Shown here: piece after piece, positions 1 to 8,925 of the stretch | How positions within the stretch are numbered: the stretch's first letter is position 1 | How the letters are laid out: each line of letters starts with the position of its first letter | Source of the DNA: Alistipes sp. | Lineage (GTDB): Bacteria; Bacteroidota; Bacteroidia; Bacteroidales; Rikenellaceae | Assembly: GCA_017547175.1 (NCBI GenBank) | Contig: JAFYQI010000003.1 | Coordinates: 1-64,000 of the forward strand | DNA length: 64,000 nt | Direction: 5' to 3' | Position numbers and translations under genes: made by a program | The notes under the pieces: generated by a model | Told to the model about the DNA's origin: nothing | What the model saw: only the letters and a program-made list of their open reading frames with translations | Database searches by the model: none

Positions 1-237
1 CCCCTGGAGTGGGACTTGAAAAAAAGCACGTGATTTTCCGCAAACTGCAAAATTTTAACCCGTTTTCTTTACAGCATGTTGTGACACGCCTCGATGTGTA
101 ATAGCTTTCCAGACCTCCCCCTAAATCCCCCTCCCCTGGAGTGGGACTTGAAAAAAATTACGTGATTTTCCGCAAACTGCAAAATTTTAGCCCGTTTTCT
201 TTACAGCGTGTTGTGACACGCCTCGATGTGTAATAGC
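1..237. repeat. 132-bp tandem repeat, two copies
   Basis: Bases 1-105 recur almost unchanged at 133-237. Both copies start with cccctggagtgggacttg and end with cctcgatgtgtaatagc, and the period is 132 bp. Each copy ends in a small inverted repeat; in copy 2 it is a perfect 6-bp stem with a TGTG loop (208-223), and in copy 1 one base differs. Copy 1 starts at the window edge, so the array may extend to the left. I see no gene in 1-300. Confidence 0.9.
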
Positions 238-298
238 ATACCAAACCTCTCACCTCCCTAGAAGCATGCCCTCTCCTTTGCTCACTTTTTTCGGTAAA

Positions 299-331
299 TT
301 GTGCTAAAGTTCCGATTTTTTCGTATATTTG
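299..331 (+). promoter_or_regulatory. Bacteroidetes-type promoter of the DUF2147 gene
   Basis: A TATATTTG -7 box at 324-331 matches TAnnTTTG. A TTG at 299-301 lies 22 bases upstream, slightly wider than the usual spacing. The start codon follows at 356. Confidence 0.65.
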
Positions 332-355
332 CACCGTAAACAAATACTCAAAACT

Positions 356-808
356 ATGAAAAACATCTTCAAATTGGGCCTTTTTGCGCTCGTTATGTTG
401 TTCGCCACCAACTCGTTTGCCCAGACGGCTGCCGATCAGATCGTCGGTGTGTATCAGGTAGAGGAGGAGGGTCGTCAGTCGAAGGTTCGCTTCACGAAGT
501 GCGCCGATGGCTCGTACCAGGGTCAGATCATTTGGCTTTCGGAGCCCAACAACGCCGACGGTACGCGCAAGATGGACACGAAGAACCCCAACCCCGAGTT
601 GCGCAAGGTACCTGCCGATCAGGTTGTGATCGTCTATGGTATCCGCTACGACGCTGCCAAGAAGGCATGGAGCGGTGGTAAGGTCTACAAGCCCATCAAC
701 GGCAAGATCTACAAGGTAGAGTGCTCGTTCGACGACGAGAAGACACTGCGTGTCAAGGGCTCGCTCGGTCCCATTTCGCTCTCGCGTTACTGGAAAAAGA
801 TTGAGTAA
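356..808 (+). CDS. DUF2147 family secreted protein
   Basis: 150-residue exported protein. The first ~22 residues form a signal peptide ending in a typical Bacteroidetes SFA|Q junction. The mature part has the DUF2147 pattern: an opening VGVYQVEEEG strand, a conserved DTKNPNPELRK loop, WSGGKVYKPINGKIYK, and a closing GSLGPISLSRYW. The family is a small beta-rich periplasmic or surface domain with no known reaction. I chose the ATG at 356 over an in-frame ATG at 329, because 329 lies inside the promoter -7 box. It is a single gene with its own promoter, and a terminator follows 18 bases after the stop. Confidence 0.85.
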   Translation: MKNIFKLGLFALVMLFATNSFAQTAADQIVGVYQVEEEGRQSKVRFTKCADGSYQGQIIWLSEPNNADGTRKMDTKNPNPELRKVPADQVVIVYGIRYDAAKKAWSGGKVYKPINGKIYKVECSFDDEKTLRVKGSLGPISLSRYWKKIE

Positions 809-825
809 GATGGCGTTATGTCGCT

Positions 826-865
826 AAAAAAAGGTTGTCCGAGATCGCTTGGGCAACTTTTTTTT
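826..865 (+). terminator. Intrinsic terminator after the DUF2147 gene
   Basis: The stem AAAAAAAGGTTGTCC pairs with GGGCAACTTTTTTTT around a 10-base loop (two G-U pairs). It ends in a T-run that directly abuts the next gene's -7 box. Confidence 0.8.
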
Positions 866-866
866 A

Positions 867-874
867 TACCTTTG
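867..874 (+). promoter_or_regulatory. -7 box immediately upstream of an ATG
   Basis: TATACCTTTG contains TAccTTTG at 867-874. The ATG begins at 880, leaving five bases between box and start codon. A canonical -33 TTG at the usual spacing is not evident, because that position falls inside the terminator hairpin. Confidence 0.6.
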
Positions 875-879
875 CAACC

Positions 880-1857
880 ATGAACACATTTATCGAAATT
901 TTGCGTCGCTGGACGTTGCCGATTGCCATGGTGGCCGGTGCTGCGGCCTACTTCATCTTTACGGCCATTCCCTGGCCCGATGGCACCTATCGTCTAGCCG
1001 AAGAGGCGCTGGGCATCATTCAGCCTACGCTGCTCTTCTTCATGCTCTTCCTCTCGTTCTGCAAGATCCGCCTGAGCGATCTGAAGTTCAAACGCTGGTT
1101 TTGGTGGCCGCTGCTGATCCAGATCACGCTGTTTGCCTTTTTTGCGGGGCTGCTGGTGCTCCTGCCCGACCATCCGTCGCGTATTCTGGTCGAGTGTGCC
1201 ATGCTCTGCTTCCTCTGCCCTACGGCTGCGGCTGCGGTGGTATTCAGTGTCAAGCTGGGTGGTAATGCCGCTTCGGTGACGACCTACATCCTGCTGATCA
1301 ACTTCGTGGTGGCCATCCTGGCACCCCTCGTGCTGCCGTTGGTGCATCCCGTGGAGGGTGTCTCGTTCCTGCCCGCCTTCTGGATGATCAGCTCGCGCAT
1401 CTTCCCCGTGCTGATTCTGCCCCTCTTTGCCGCCGTGGCACTCAAGAAGGTGTGGCCCAAGCTGCACGCCATCTGTGCCTCGTCAAAGGATGCTGCCTTC
1501 TACCTCTGGGTCTGCACCCTCACGTCGGCCATTGTTGTGACGACGAAGAGTTTAGTACACGACACCTCGCCCGTCATCTACCAGGTGCTCATCGCCCTGA
1601 TTGCCCTTCTCACCTGCGTCGTGCAGTTCTGGATCGGTCGCAAGATTGGTGTACGCTACGGCGAGCAGGTGGTCGGAGGTCAGGCCCTCGGTCAGAAGAA
1701 CAACGTCTTTATCATCTGGCTCGGGTACACCTTCCTCTCGCCCATCACGGCCCTTTCAGGCGGTTTCTTTGCCATCTGGCAGAATGTAGTGAACAGCTAC
1801 CTCTTATATAAAAAGGAGCGCAACGAGGCGCAAACAGGGGCTGAAAATCAAAAATAA
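880..1857 (+). CDS. Putative BASS-family (bile acid:sodium symporter-like) membrane transporter
   Basis: 325 residues with about nine or ten hydrophobic segments, so an inner-membrane transporter. Two stretches resemble the BASS/SBF fold: a small-residue helix with the motif CPTAAAAVVFSVKLGGNAA near residue 110, and GGQALGQKNNVFIIW near residue 270, comparable to the second crossover helix of that fold. The substrate cannot be read from sequence; bile acid, other organic anions or arsenite-like ions are all possible for the superfamily. The in-frame start at 835 lies inside the upstream terminator hairpin, so I prefer the ATG at 880. A glycosyltransferase gene follows 30 bases downstream. Confidence 0.6.
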   Translation: MNTFIEILRRWTLPIAMVAGAAAYFIFTAIPWPDGTYRLAEEALGIIQPTLLFFMLFLSFCKIRLSDLKFKRWFWWPLLIQITLFAFFAGLLVLLPDHPSRILVECAMLCFLCPTAAAAVVFSVKLGGNAASVTTYILLINFVVAILAPLVLPLVHPVEGVSFLPAFWMISSRIFPVLILPLFAAVALKKVWPKLHAICASSKDAAFYLWVCTLTSAIVVTTKSLVHDTSPVIYQVLIALIALLTCVVQFWIGRKIGVRYGEQVVGGQALGQKNNVFIIWLGYTFLSPITALSGGFFAIWQNVVNSYLLYKKERNEAQTGAENQK

Positions 1858-1887
1858 TCGCTATCTTTAGCGAACAAATCAACCGCT

Positions 1888-2916
1888 ATGAACTACTTCC
1901 TCTCCCGCAACTACCGCACCCTGAACCAAGCCGGCAACAAGGCCAAGACCGACATCGAGGCGGCGCTCGGTGCACTCGGTTTCCGTTCGGCAGGGTTTGC
2001 GCAGGGCTCCTACAAGAACCCCGTGCTGCACTTCCTCTACAACATTGGCAGTGTGTTGAAGGTCCCCTTCACGCTCCGCAAGGGAGATACGTTGGTCATT
2101 CAATACCCGCTCAAGAAGTGGTTTGCATTGGCTTGTAAGCTGGCCCACCTGCGTGGGGCACGGGTGATCACGGTGATCCACGACCTGGGTAGCTTCCGTC
2201 GCAAGGCGCTCACCATTCCGCAGGAGATTGCCCGCCTGAGTAACGCCGACTACATCATTGCCCACAACGCCAAGATGCGCCAATGGCTCGAGGAGAACGG
2301 GCTGAAGCGTCCGGTGGGCGAGTTGGAGATCTTTGACTACCTCTCCACAACCGAGGCACAGCCCAAGACAGCGGCAAAGCGTCCCTACCGACTGCTCTAT
2401 GCCGGTGTGCTGGCACCGATCAAGAACGCCTTCCTCTACGAGATTGGCGAGCACATCCACCACTACCGCTTCAACCTCTACGGCAACGGATTCAAGATCG
2501 AGGCGGCAAAGGGGTCGGAGTACTTCAACTACATCGGCTTTGTCCCCTCGGATCAGTTCATTGCCACCGCACAGGGCGATTTCGGTCTGGTATGGGACGG
2601 TCACTCGCTGGATGGTTGCATGGGCGATCTGGGCGAGTACCTGAAATACAACAATCCCCACAAGACGTCGCTCTACCTGCGTTGCTCACTGCCGATCATC
2701 ATCTGGAAGCAGGCCGCTCTGGCTGCCTTTGTCGAAGAGCATCAGGTGGGTCTAACGATCGATTCGTTGCGCGAATTGGACGAACGTCTCAACACGCTCA
2801 CCGAGGAGGAGTATCGTCGGATGCAGGCCAATGTCGCCGCCATCTCGAAAAAAATCGCCTCGGGACACTACATCCAAAAGGCCGTTCAGAAGGCCATCGA
2901 GGTATTGGGCGTTTAG
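1888..2916 (+). CDS. Putative beta-1,6-galactofuranosyltransferase-like glycosyltransferase
   Basis: 342 residues, soluble or peripherally membrane-bound. The start MNYFLSRNYRTLNQAGNKAK, the central VITVIHDLGSFRR and the motif LVWDGHSLDGC match a Bacteroidetes family usually annotated as galactofuranosyltransferase, a two-domain GT-B enzyme that adds sugars to surface polysaccharide or O-antigen. The donor-binding half is probably residues ~160-330, including YAGVLAPIKNAFLYE and YNNPHKTSLYLRC. A weak -7 box (TATCTTTA, 1862-1869) lies in the 30-base gap after the transporter gene, so it may be transcribed both with that gene and alone. Donor and acceptor are inferred from family naming only. 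Confidence 0.7.
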   Translation: MNYFLSRNYRTLNQAGNKAKTDIEAALGALGFRSAGFAQGSYKNPVLHFLYNIGSVLKVPFTLRKGDTLVIQYPLKKWFALACKLAHLRGARVITVIHDLGSFRRKALTIPQEIARLSNADYIIAHNAKMRQWLEENGLKRPVGELEIFDYLSTTEAQPKTAAKRPYRLLYAGVLAPIKNAFLYEIGEHIHHYRFNLYGNGFKIEAAKGSEYFNYIGFVPSDQFIATAQGDFGLVWDGHSLDGCMGDLGEYLKYNNPHKTSLYLRCSLPIIIWKQAALAAFVEEHQVGLTIDSLRELDERLNTLTEEEYRRMQANVAAISKKIASGHYIQKAVQKAIEVLGV

Positions 2917-2962
2917 TATGAAACTTTGCGATTAAGGCGCATGCAGTGACTACGCCACACCT

Positions 2963-2993
2963 AAAAAAAGCCCCGAATCAACCTTCGGGGCTT
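2963..2993 (-). terminator. Intrinsic terminator of the tkt operon (minus strand)
   Basis: A perfect 10-bp stem AAGCCCCGAA/TTCGGGGCTT (2968-2993) has a 6-base loop. On the minus strand it is followed by a run of seven T (2963-2969). On the plus strand there is no T-run, so it mainly stops transcripts coming from tkt. Confidence 0.75.
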
Positions 2994-3067
2994 CATTGTA
3001 TAAAAGGGTCATCAGCACCTCAACCCGGATTTTGATTGTAGGGACGCAGCTATTGTCATACACACAA

Positions 3068-3111
3068 GAAGCCCCAAATGAGTAGCACAAAGTACCTCCC
3101 ATTCGGGGCTT
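3068..3111. repeat. Second hairpin between the GT gene and tkt
   Basis: AAGCCCCAAATG pairs with CATTCGGGGCTT (one mismatch) around a loop of about 20 bases. Its stem repeats that of the terminator at 2968-2993. It lacks a T-run on either strand, so its role is unclear. Confidence 0.5.
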
Positions 3112-3149
3112 ACAAGTGAAGGGCAAAAGGTGCCCTATAAATTCGAGAA

Positions 3150-5180
3150 CTACTTACCCAGCATCTTCTTTACCTCGGCAGCTACGGTCGTACCGTTGTA
3201 GCCGAACTTCTCATCCAGCACCTTGTAGGGGGCCGAATAACCGAAGTGGTCGAGGCCGTGGATATAACCATTCTCACCCACCAGACCCAGCAGGTTTACG
3301 GGCAGACCCGAGGTCATACCGTAGCGCATGATACCGGCAGGCAGGACGCTCTCCTGGTACGAACGGGGCTGATCGCGGAACAGACCCTCACTCGGTACAT
3401 TCACCACGCGGACAGCGATACCCTCCTCGGCCAGCTTCTCGGCACCCTCCACGAGGGTCGAAACCTCCGAACCGGTAGCCACCAGCACGGCAGCGGGCTT
3501 CGCCGCATCCATCACCACGTAACCACCCTTGGCAATCTGCAGGGCCTCCTCACGACGCTGCTTACCGAGCGTCGGCAGAGTCTTGATATTCTGACGCGAC
3601 AGAATCAGCGCTACGGGACGCTGCTCCTCGAGGGCGAGTTTCCAAGCCGTCACGGTCTCCTCACCGTCACCCGGACGCAGCACAACCATCGAACGCTCAC
3701 CGTGGTGGTTCTTCAGGTGCTCCATCAGGCGGATCTGAGCCTCGTGCTCGATGGGCTGGTGCGTAGGACCATCCTCACCGACACGGAACGAGTCGTGGGT
3801 CCAGATATAGATCACATGCAGGCGCATGAGGGCCGAGAGGCGCACAGCGGGCTTCATGTAGTCCGAGAATACGAAGAAAGTACCGCAAGCGGGGATCACA
3901 CCACCGTGCAGGGCCATACCGTTCATCACGCAGGCCATCGTCAGCTCCGATACACCGGCCTGGAAGAACTTACCCGTGAAGTCGCCCTTCGTGAAGGCCG
4001 TGGTCTTCTTCAGGTAGCCATCCGTCTTATCCGAGTTCGAGAGGTCGGCCGAAGCCACCACCAGGTTCTCCACCTTGTCGGCCAGTACGCTCAGCACGGT
4101 AGCCGAAGCGGCACGCGTAGCTACGTCAGCCTTCATCTCAATCGACTTGTAGTCGATCTCCGGCAGCTCGTTCTTGAGGAAGCGGTCGAGCTTCGCGGCG
4201 AGGGCCTTGTTCTCCTGACGCCAAGCCTTCTCCGTAGCGGCCATCTGCTCCGTCCAACCCTTCAGAGCCTCCTTGCGAGCAGCGAAGGCAGCCTCCGACT
4301 CCGTAAAGATCACAAACGGATTCTCGGGATCACCACCCAGGTTCTTGATCGTACCTGCAAAGTCGGCACCGGCAGCCGAGAGGGGCTGACCGTGGGTCGA
4401 AACCTTATCCTCGAACGACGAACCGTCGGCAGCAACAGCACCCTTACCCATGATCGTCTTACCCACGATGAGCGTCGGACGCTCGGTCTCGGCATTGGCA
4501 GCAACAAGCGCAGCACGCAACTCGTCGATATTGTGGCCATCGACCGTGATCACGTTCCAATTCCAAGCCTTGTACTTCATCTCCACATCCTCGGTATCAA
4601 CCTCGTCCACCTTGGTCGAGAGCTGGATGTTGTTCGAGTCGTAGTACATGATGAAGTTCGCCAGACCCAGGTGACCGGCAATACGGCCTACACCCTGCGA
4701 GATCTCCTCCTCAACAGCACCATCCGAAATGTAGGCATAGGTCTTGTGAGCCATCCACTCGCCAAAGCGAGCCACCATGAAGCGCTCGGCAATCGCAGCA
4801 CCGAGGGCAATGGCGTGACCCTGACCCAGCGGACCCGACGAGTTCTCCACACCGCGCATCACATCCACCTCGGGGTGACCGGGCGTTACGCTGCCCCACT
4901 GACGCAGATTCTCCAGATCCTCCATCGTGTAGTTACCGGCCAACGCCAACGTAGCATAGAGCATGGGCGACATGTGACCCGGATCGAGGAAGAAACGATC
5001 ACGGTAGGGGTGATCCATCTTCTGGGGATCGTAGTTCAGAAACTCGGTGAAGAGGACGGCCATGAAATCGGCACCGCCCATCGAACCGCCGGGATGACCC
5101 GACTTGGCCTTCTCGACCATGGCTGCCGACAGGACACGGATGTTGTCGGCAACGCGCTTCAATTCGGAATTAGTAGCCAT
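3150..5180 (-). CDS. tkt: Transketolase
   Basis: 676 residues, the usual length for a full transketolase. This cytoplasmic thiamine diphosphate enzyme transfers two-carbon ketol units in the non-oxidative pentose phosphate pathway. Visible features are the SGHPGGSMG substrate loop (His29), DPGHMSPMLYA near residue 67, the thiamine diphosphate/metal motif starting SDGAVEEE, the YYDSNNIQ strand, and in the second half GEDGPTHQPIEH. The metal motif has Ser where most transketolases have Gly (GDG). The C-terminal domain is complete (GHDHFG-like GLDHFGYSAP). The start lies 35 bases after the clpX stop, so co-transcription with clpX is likely. Strong codon bias suggests high expression. Confidence 0.97.
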   Translation of the reverse strand: MATNSELKRVADNIRVLSAAMVEKAKSGHPGGSMGGADFMAVLFTEFLNYDPQKMDHPYRDRFFLDPGHMSPMLYATLALAGNYTMEDLENLRQWGSVTPGHPEVDVMRGVENSSGPLGQGHAIALGAAIAERFMVARFGEWMAHKTYAYISDGAVEEEISQGVGRIAGHLGLANFIMYYDSNNIQLSTKVDEVDTEDVEMKYKAWNWNVITVDGHNIDELRAALVAANAETERPTLIVGKTIMGKGAVAADGSSFEDKVSTHGQPLSAAGADFAGTIKNLGGDPENPFVIFTESEAAFAARKEALKGWTEQMAATEKAWRQENKALAAKLDRFLKNELPEIDYKSIEMKADVATRAASATVLSVLADKVENLVVASADLSNSDKTDGYLKKTTAFTKGDFTGKFFQAGVSELTMACVMNGMALHGGVIPACGTFFVFSDYMKPAVRLSALMRLHVIYIWTHDSFRVGEDGPTHQPIEHEAQIRLMEHLKNHHGERSMVVLRPGDGEETVTAWKLALEEQRPVALILSRQNIKTLPTLGKQRREEALQIAKGGYVVMDAAKPAAVLVATGSEVSTLVEGAEKLAEEGIAVRVVNVPSEGLFRDQPRSYQESVLPAGIMRYGMTSGLPVNLLGLVGENGYIHGLDHFGYSAPYKVLDEKFGYNGTTVAAEVKKMLGK

Positions 5181-5215
5181 AAATGTTTAAAGTGTATAAT
5201 TGTTGTTATTTTCGG

Positions 5216-6490
5216 TTATCCCACCTGTTTAAGTTGCGAGAGGTTGGCACGCTCGAAGCGTTCGCGGGCGTAGTCGAGCGTCACCGTGAAGCGGCTCAAA
5301 TCGCTCGACGGCAGTTCAAACATCGCATCGGTCATGATCGCCTCGGCAATCGAGCGAAGGCCACGAGCACCGAGCTTGAACTCCACCGCCTTATCAACGA
5401 TGTACTCGAGCACCTCGGGCTCAAACTTCAGCTCCACACCATCCATCTCGAACAGACGCTCGTACTGGCGCACAATGGCATTCTTCGGCTCGGTGAGGAT
5501 ACGCAGCAGGGCCTCACGACCCAGCGGCTGCATGAAGGTCAGCACAGGCAGACGACCCACCAACTCGGGAATCAGACCAAACGAACGCAGATCCTGCGGC
5601 ATGACATACTTCATCAAATTGCTGCGATCGACCTGCTCGCGCTTCGCTTGGCCATAGCCCAAGGCGCGCGTATTCAGACGCTGGGCGATCTTCTTCTCGA
5701 TACCGTCGAAGGCACCACCGCAGATGAAGAGGATGTTGCGCGTATCGACCTGGATAAACTTCTGGTCGGGATGCTTGCGTCCCCCCTGAGGCGGCACATT
5801 GACCGTCGTACCCTCCAAAATCTTCAGCAGGGCCTGCTGTACACCCTCACCCGACACGTCGCGCGTGATCGAGGGGTTATCGCCCTTGCGGGCAATCTTG
5901 TCGATCTCGTCGATAAAGACGATACCGCGTTCGGCCTGCTTGACGTTGTAGTCGGCCACCTGCAACAGGCGCGAGAGGATACTCTCGACATCCTCACCCA
6001 CGTAGCCTGCCTCGGTGAGCACCGTGGCATCGACAATCGTGAAGGGGACCTTGAGCAGTTTGGCAATCGTGCGAGCAATGAGGGTCTTACCCGTACCCGT
6101 AGGGCCTACCAGCACGATGTTCGACTTGTCGATCTCCACCTCATTCTCTTTGGGGGTGGAGAGCAGTCGCTTGTAGTGGTTATATACGGCAACCGACATG
6201 GCACGTTTGGCCACATCCTGACCGATGACCCACTGATCGAGGAAGGCCTTGATCTGGGCCGGTTTCATCAGCTCCTCTCGTTTGAGGGGGCTCTCCGCCG
6301 ATTGGCCGCTCTCCGAAAACTCGTTGTCGAGCAGGATACGATGGCCGTTCTCGATGCATTTGTTGCAGATGTTGGCCCCATCCATACCCTGGAAGAGGAT
6401 CTCGACATCGGCACGCTTCGCACCGCAGAACGAGCAGCAATCGCCTCCGTGGTGACCGCCACGACGGTTGTTATTTTTTTGTTGCGTCAT
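5216..6490 (-). CDS. clpX: ATP-dependent Clp protease ATP-binding subunit ClpX
   Basis: 424 residues. ClpX is the AAA+ unfoldase that feeds substrates to ClpP. A zinc-binding domain opens the protein (Cys19, Cys22, Cys42, Cys45). Walker A is GPTGTGKT at ~129-136, Walker B is VFIDEIDKI at ~190, and the pore-loop region GYVGEDVES lies between them. The C-terminal small AAA domain ends in [13 protein letters not shown] and following helices. I set the start at the ATG at 6490 ([10 protein letters not shown]), since the longer reading frame to 6529 adds 13 residues unlike the family. It lies 105 bases downstream of clpP, and tkt follows. Confidence 0.97.
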   Translation of the reverse strand: MTQQKNNNRRGGHHGGDCCSFCGAKRADVEILFQGMDGANICNKCIENGHRILLDNEFSESGQSAESPLKREELMKPAQIKAFLDQWVIGQDVAKRAMSVAVYNHYKRLLSTPKENEVEIDKSNIVLVGPTGTGKTLIARTIAKLLKVPFTIVDATVLTEAGYVGEDVESILSRLLQVADYNVKQAERGIVFIDEIDKIARKGDNPSITRDVSGEGVQQALLKILEGTTVNVPPQGGRKHPDQKFIQVDTRNILFICGGAFDGIEKKIAQRLNTRALGYGQAKREQVDRSNLMKYVMPQDLRSFGLIPELVGRLPVLTFMQPLGREALLRILTEPKNAIVRQYERLFEMDGVELKFEPEVLEYIVDKAVEFKLGARGLRSIAEAIMTDAMFELPSSDLSRFTVTLDYARERFERANLSQLKQVG

Positions 6491-6595
6491 TGACAGAAAT
6501 TTTACCGGGGTCGACCAAGGCCTTTCCAACCTATCGGACCCATGAGGCTATGGGGAATTTTTCCGATCTTACAACTCCCACAAGCCCCTAACTCT

Positions 6596-7267
6596 TTACT
6601 CTTTGCGGCGGCTCAGCACCTCATCAATCAGGCCGTAGCTCTTGGCCTCCTCGGCCGTGAGCCAGTAGTCTCGATCGGCATCGCGCTCGATCTTCTTGAT
6701 CGACACACCGCTATGCTGCGCCAGAATCTCATACAGTTCGCGCTTGGTCTTGAGTATCTCGCGGGCCGTGATCTCGATATCCGAGGCCTGACCCTGCGCA
6801 CCGCCCAGGGGCTGGTGGATCATCACACGCGCATGGGGCAACGCCGCACGCTTGCCCGCAGCACCCGCCGTCAGGAGCACGGCACCCATCGAGGCTGCCA
6901 AACCCGTACAGATCGTAGCCACGTCGCAGCTCACCAGCTGCATCGTGTCGTAGATACCCAGACCGGCCGTAACCGAGCCACCGGGCGAGTTGATGTAGAT
7001 CTGCACATCCTTCTCAGGATCAACCGACTCGAGGAAGAGCAGCTGGGCCTGGATGATGTTGGCCGCATCGTCGTAGATCGGAGCACCGAGGAAGATGATA
7101 CGATCCATCATCAGGCGCGAGAAGACATCCATCTGCGCCACGTTCAGGTGTCGCTCCTCGATAATCGTCGGCGACACATAGCCCGCCGTGATCGACTGAA
7201 AGTCATGCAGTTTCAACGAGCTGATCCCGCAATGCAGGCGGGCATATTTTTCAAATTCCGAAGCCAT
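6596..7267 (-). CDS. clpP: ATP-dependent Clp protease proteolytic subunit ClpP
   Basis: 223 residues. ClpP is the tetradecameric serine protease partnered with ClpX. The catalytic Ser126 sits in [11 protein letters not shown], His151 in [11 protein letters not shown], and the Asp lies in the ERDADRDYW stretch near 195-200. The [11 protein letters not shown] oxyanion region is at ~93-102. The N-terminal ~30 residues are longer than in E. coli but end in a normal core. The ATG at 7267 gives a sensible start; an upstream in-frame ATG at 7321 would lie in the -7 box of its own promoter. A terminator-like hairpin and a promoter overlap in the gap to tig. Confidence 0.97.
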   Translation of the reverse strand: MASEFEKYARLHCGISSLKLHDFQSITAGYVSPTIIEERHLNVAQMDVFSRLMMDRIIFLGAPIYDDAANIIQAQLLFLESVDPEKDVQIYINSPGGSVTAGLGIYDTMQLVSCDVATICTGLAASMGAVLLTAGAAGKRAALPHARVMIHQPLGGAQGQASDIEITAREILKTKRELYEILAQHSGVSIKKIERDADRDYWLTAEEAKSYGLIDEVLSRRKE

Positions 7268-7281
7268 ACTCAAGCTATTAC

Positions 7282-7326
7282 AAAAAAAGGACTTTGCAAA
7301 CATCACGCCTGCAAAGTCCAAAGATA
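7282..7326 (-). promoter_or_regulatory. Overlapping clpP promoter and tig terminator hairpin
   Basis: On the minus strand TATCTTTG (7326-7319) is a perfect -7 box. Its last G starts a 9-bp inverted repeat GGACTTTGC (7319-7311) / GCAAAGTCC (7297-7289), which is followed by seven T. Read-through RNA from tig contains both arms and a U-tract, as in an intrinsic terminator. RNA starting at this promoter would lack part of the first arm. A TTTG at 7353-7350 may serve as -33, but the spacing of 23 is long. Confidence 0.7.
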
Positions 7327-7346
7327 GGTTATTTTTTGGAAAAATC

Positions 7347-8672
7347 CTACAAACCGTTCGCTATTTTTGCAAACTCGTCGGCCGATACAGCCTTCTCGTT
7401 CACCTTGATCTTGGCCTTCACAGCCTCTACAACCTTCACCTCAAAGAGTTTCTCGTAGATCTTCTGTGCCTGCTCCTTATTCTCCAGGATCTGCTTGGCG
7501 TAACCCTCGAGCATATCGGCGGGAGCCGACGGCATGCCATACTGGGCAAACTGAGCTGCAGCCAGCGCCTTGGCCTCGTTCGTAGCGTCCTCTGCCGTTA
7601 CGGTGATCTTCTCCGACTCGATGAGCTGCTTCTGGATGAAGTTCCAGGTGAACATCTGCAGGAACTGATCGAAATCCTTCTCGATCTCCTCCATCGTGAA
7701 CTTACCCTCGTTGATCGTGTAGAGCCAACGCTTCAGGAAGGCCTCCGGCATCTTCAGACCGGCCTTCTCGAGGAGGTAGTTACGTACCTGGAGCGTGAAC
7801 ATGTAGTCGCTCTCACGACCCAGCTCGCGGGCGATCTCCTCGTCGAGCATCTTGTCGAGCTCGGCCTCGCTCGTTACGTTACCGGCGGGGAAGGCCATCT
7901 TGAAGAACTCCTCAGTGAGCTCGGGCTCCGAGAACTTGCGGATCTTCGTGATCTCCAGCTCGAACTCGGGCTTGATCTCAGCCAACTCCTCAGCCTTCAC
8001 CTGCAGGATGGCAGCGCGCTGAGCCTCCGTCTTGTAGAGCTCGTTCACGTTCACCTGCATCTTGTCGCCAACCTTCTTACCCAGGAAGGGTTTGCGCTCC
8101 TCCTCGGTCATCGAGATCAGACCTACATAGGCATCCTCGATCTGCATATCGCCGTTGTCGAGCGTTACGGTCAGAGCCTCGTCCGAAGCCACCTCCTCAA
8201 CATCTACCAGGCGACCGAAGCGGCGCAGGTAGTTCTCGCGGTAGTCGGCGTGCATCTTCTCGTCGATCTGGATCGTGTTGTAGGTCAGCTCGTCCTTCTC
8301 CGAGAGGTCGAGGTTGAGGGCGGGAGCCTCACCAATCTCGAACTTGAACTCGAACTCGGTACCGTTCTCGAAGTCGAAGTCACCCTGCTCCTCCGAGGGG
8401 ATTACATCGCCTACGTAGTCGATCTTCTCATTCTGCAGGTACTCGAACACGGCATTCGAAGCCATGCGGTACGACTGCTCGGCCAGGACACCCTTGCCGT
8501 ACATCTTCTTCACGATGCCCATGGGCACCATACCCGGACGGAAGCCCGGGATGTTGGCCTTGCGACGATACTCGCGCAGTGCCTTCTCTACCTCGGCAGC
8601 ATAATCTGCCTCGACAACCTTCACGCTCAGGATCGATACACCACCCTCGCGCTGATCACGTACAATGTTCAT
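7347..8672 (-). CDS. tig: Trigger factor
   Basis: 441 residues. Trigger factor is the ribosome-bound chaperone that meets nascent chains; this Bacteroidetes form is diverged. The N-terminal ribosome-binding domain holds the signature [19 protein letters not shown] around residues 39-57. A weakly conserved PPIase-like middle and a helical C-terminal arm follow ([20 protein letters not shown] and surrounding helices). The ATG at 8672 ([10 protein letters not shown]) is chosen because the longer frame starts inside the promoter. It heads the tig-clpP-clpX order common in bacteria. The start has no visible Shine-Dalgarno sequence. Confidence 0.93.
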   Translation of the reverse strand: MNIVRDQREGGVSILSVKVVEADYAAEVEKALREYRRKANIPGFRPGMVPMGIVKKMYGKGVLAEQSYRMASNAVFEYLQNEKIDYVGDVIPSEEQGDFDFENGTEFEFKFEIGEAPALNLDLSEKDELTYNTIQIDEKMHADYRENYLRRFGRLVDVEEVASDEALTVTLDNGDMQIEDAYVGLISMTEEERKPFLGKKVGDKMQVNVNELYKTEAQRAAILQVKAEELAEIKPEFELEITKIRKFSEPELTEEFFKMAFPAGNVTSEAELDKMLDEEIARELGRESDYMFTLQVRNYLLEKAGLKMPEAFLKRWLYTINEGKFTMEEIEKDFDQFLQMFTWNFIQKQLIESEKITVTAEDATNEAKALAAAQFAQYGMPSAPADMLEGYAKQILENKEQAQKIYEKLFEVKVVEAVKAKIKVNEKAVSADEFAKIANGL

Positions 8673-8720
8673 AGTAAATGTGTTATATTCGTATTTTGAC
8701 TTTCGATCAGAATCGGACGG

Positions 8721-8751
8721 CAAAGATACAACTATTTAATGAGAAATTCAA
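8721..8751 (-). promoter_or_regulatory. Promoter of tig
   Basis: On the minus strand TATCTTTG (8728-8721) is a perfect -7 box, and a TTG (8751-8749) lies 20 bases upstream. The predicted leader is about 40 bases. Confidence 0.8.
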
Positions 8752-8811
8752 TACTTGGCAACTAAAATTGCCCGAATCGGTGCGCCGGTTAGCTGCTCGT
8801 CGGTCGGCCCA

Positions 8812-8867
8812 ATTACGGATTACACCGATTACAGGCTACACACCCCTGTAATCGTGTAATCTGTAAT
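8812..8867. repeat. ATTACA-type palindrome, copy A (inverted relative to B and C)
   Basis: Left arm 8812-8835 and right arm 8845-8867 form a long imperfect hairpin. Each arm is built from three TTACA-like words. The reverse complement of the whole unit closely matches copy B at 9336-9391. No T-run follows on either strand. Confidence 0.85.
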
Positions 8868-8925
8868 ATTGGGATCATAGGCCGCAGCAGCAAGGCGATA
8901 CCTATTCAATTATTTAACACCCGTA

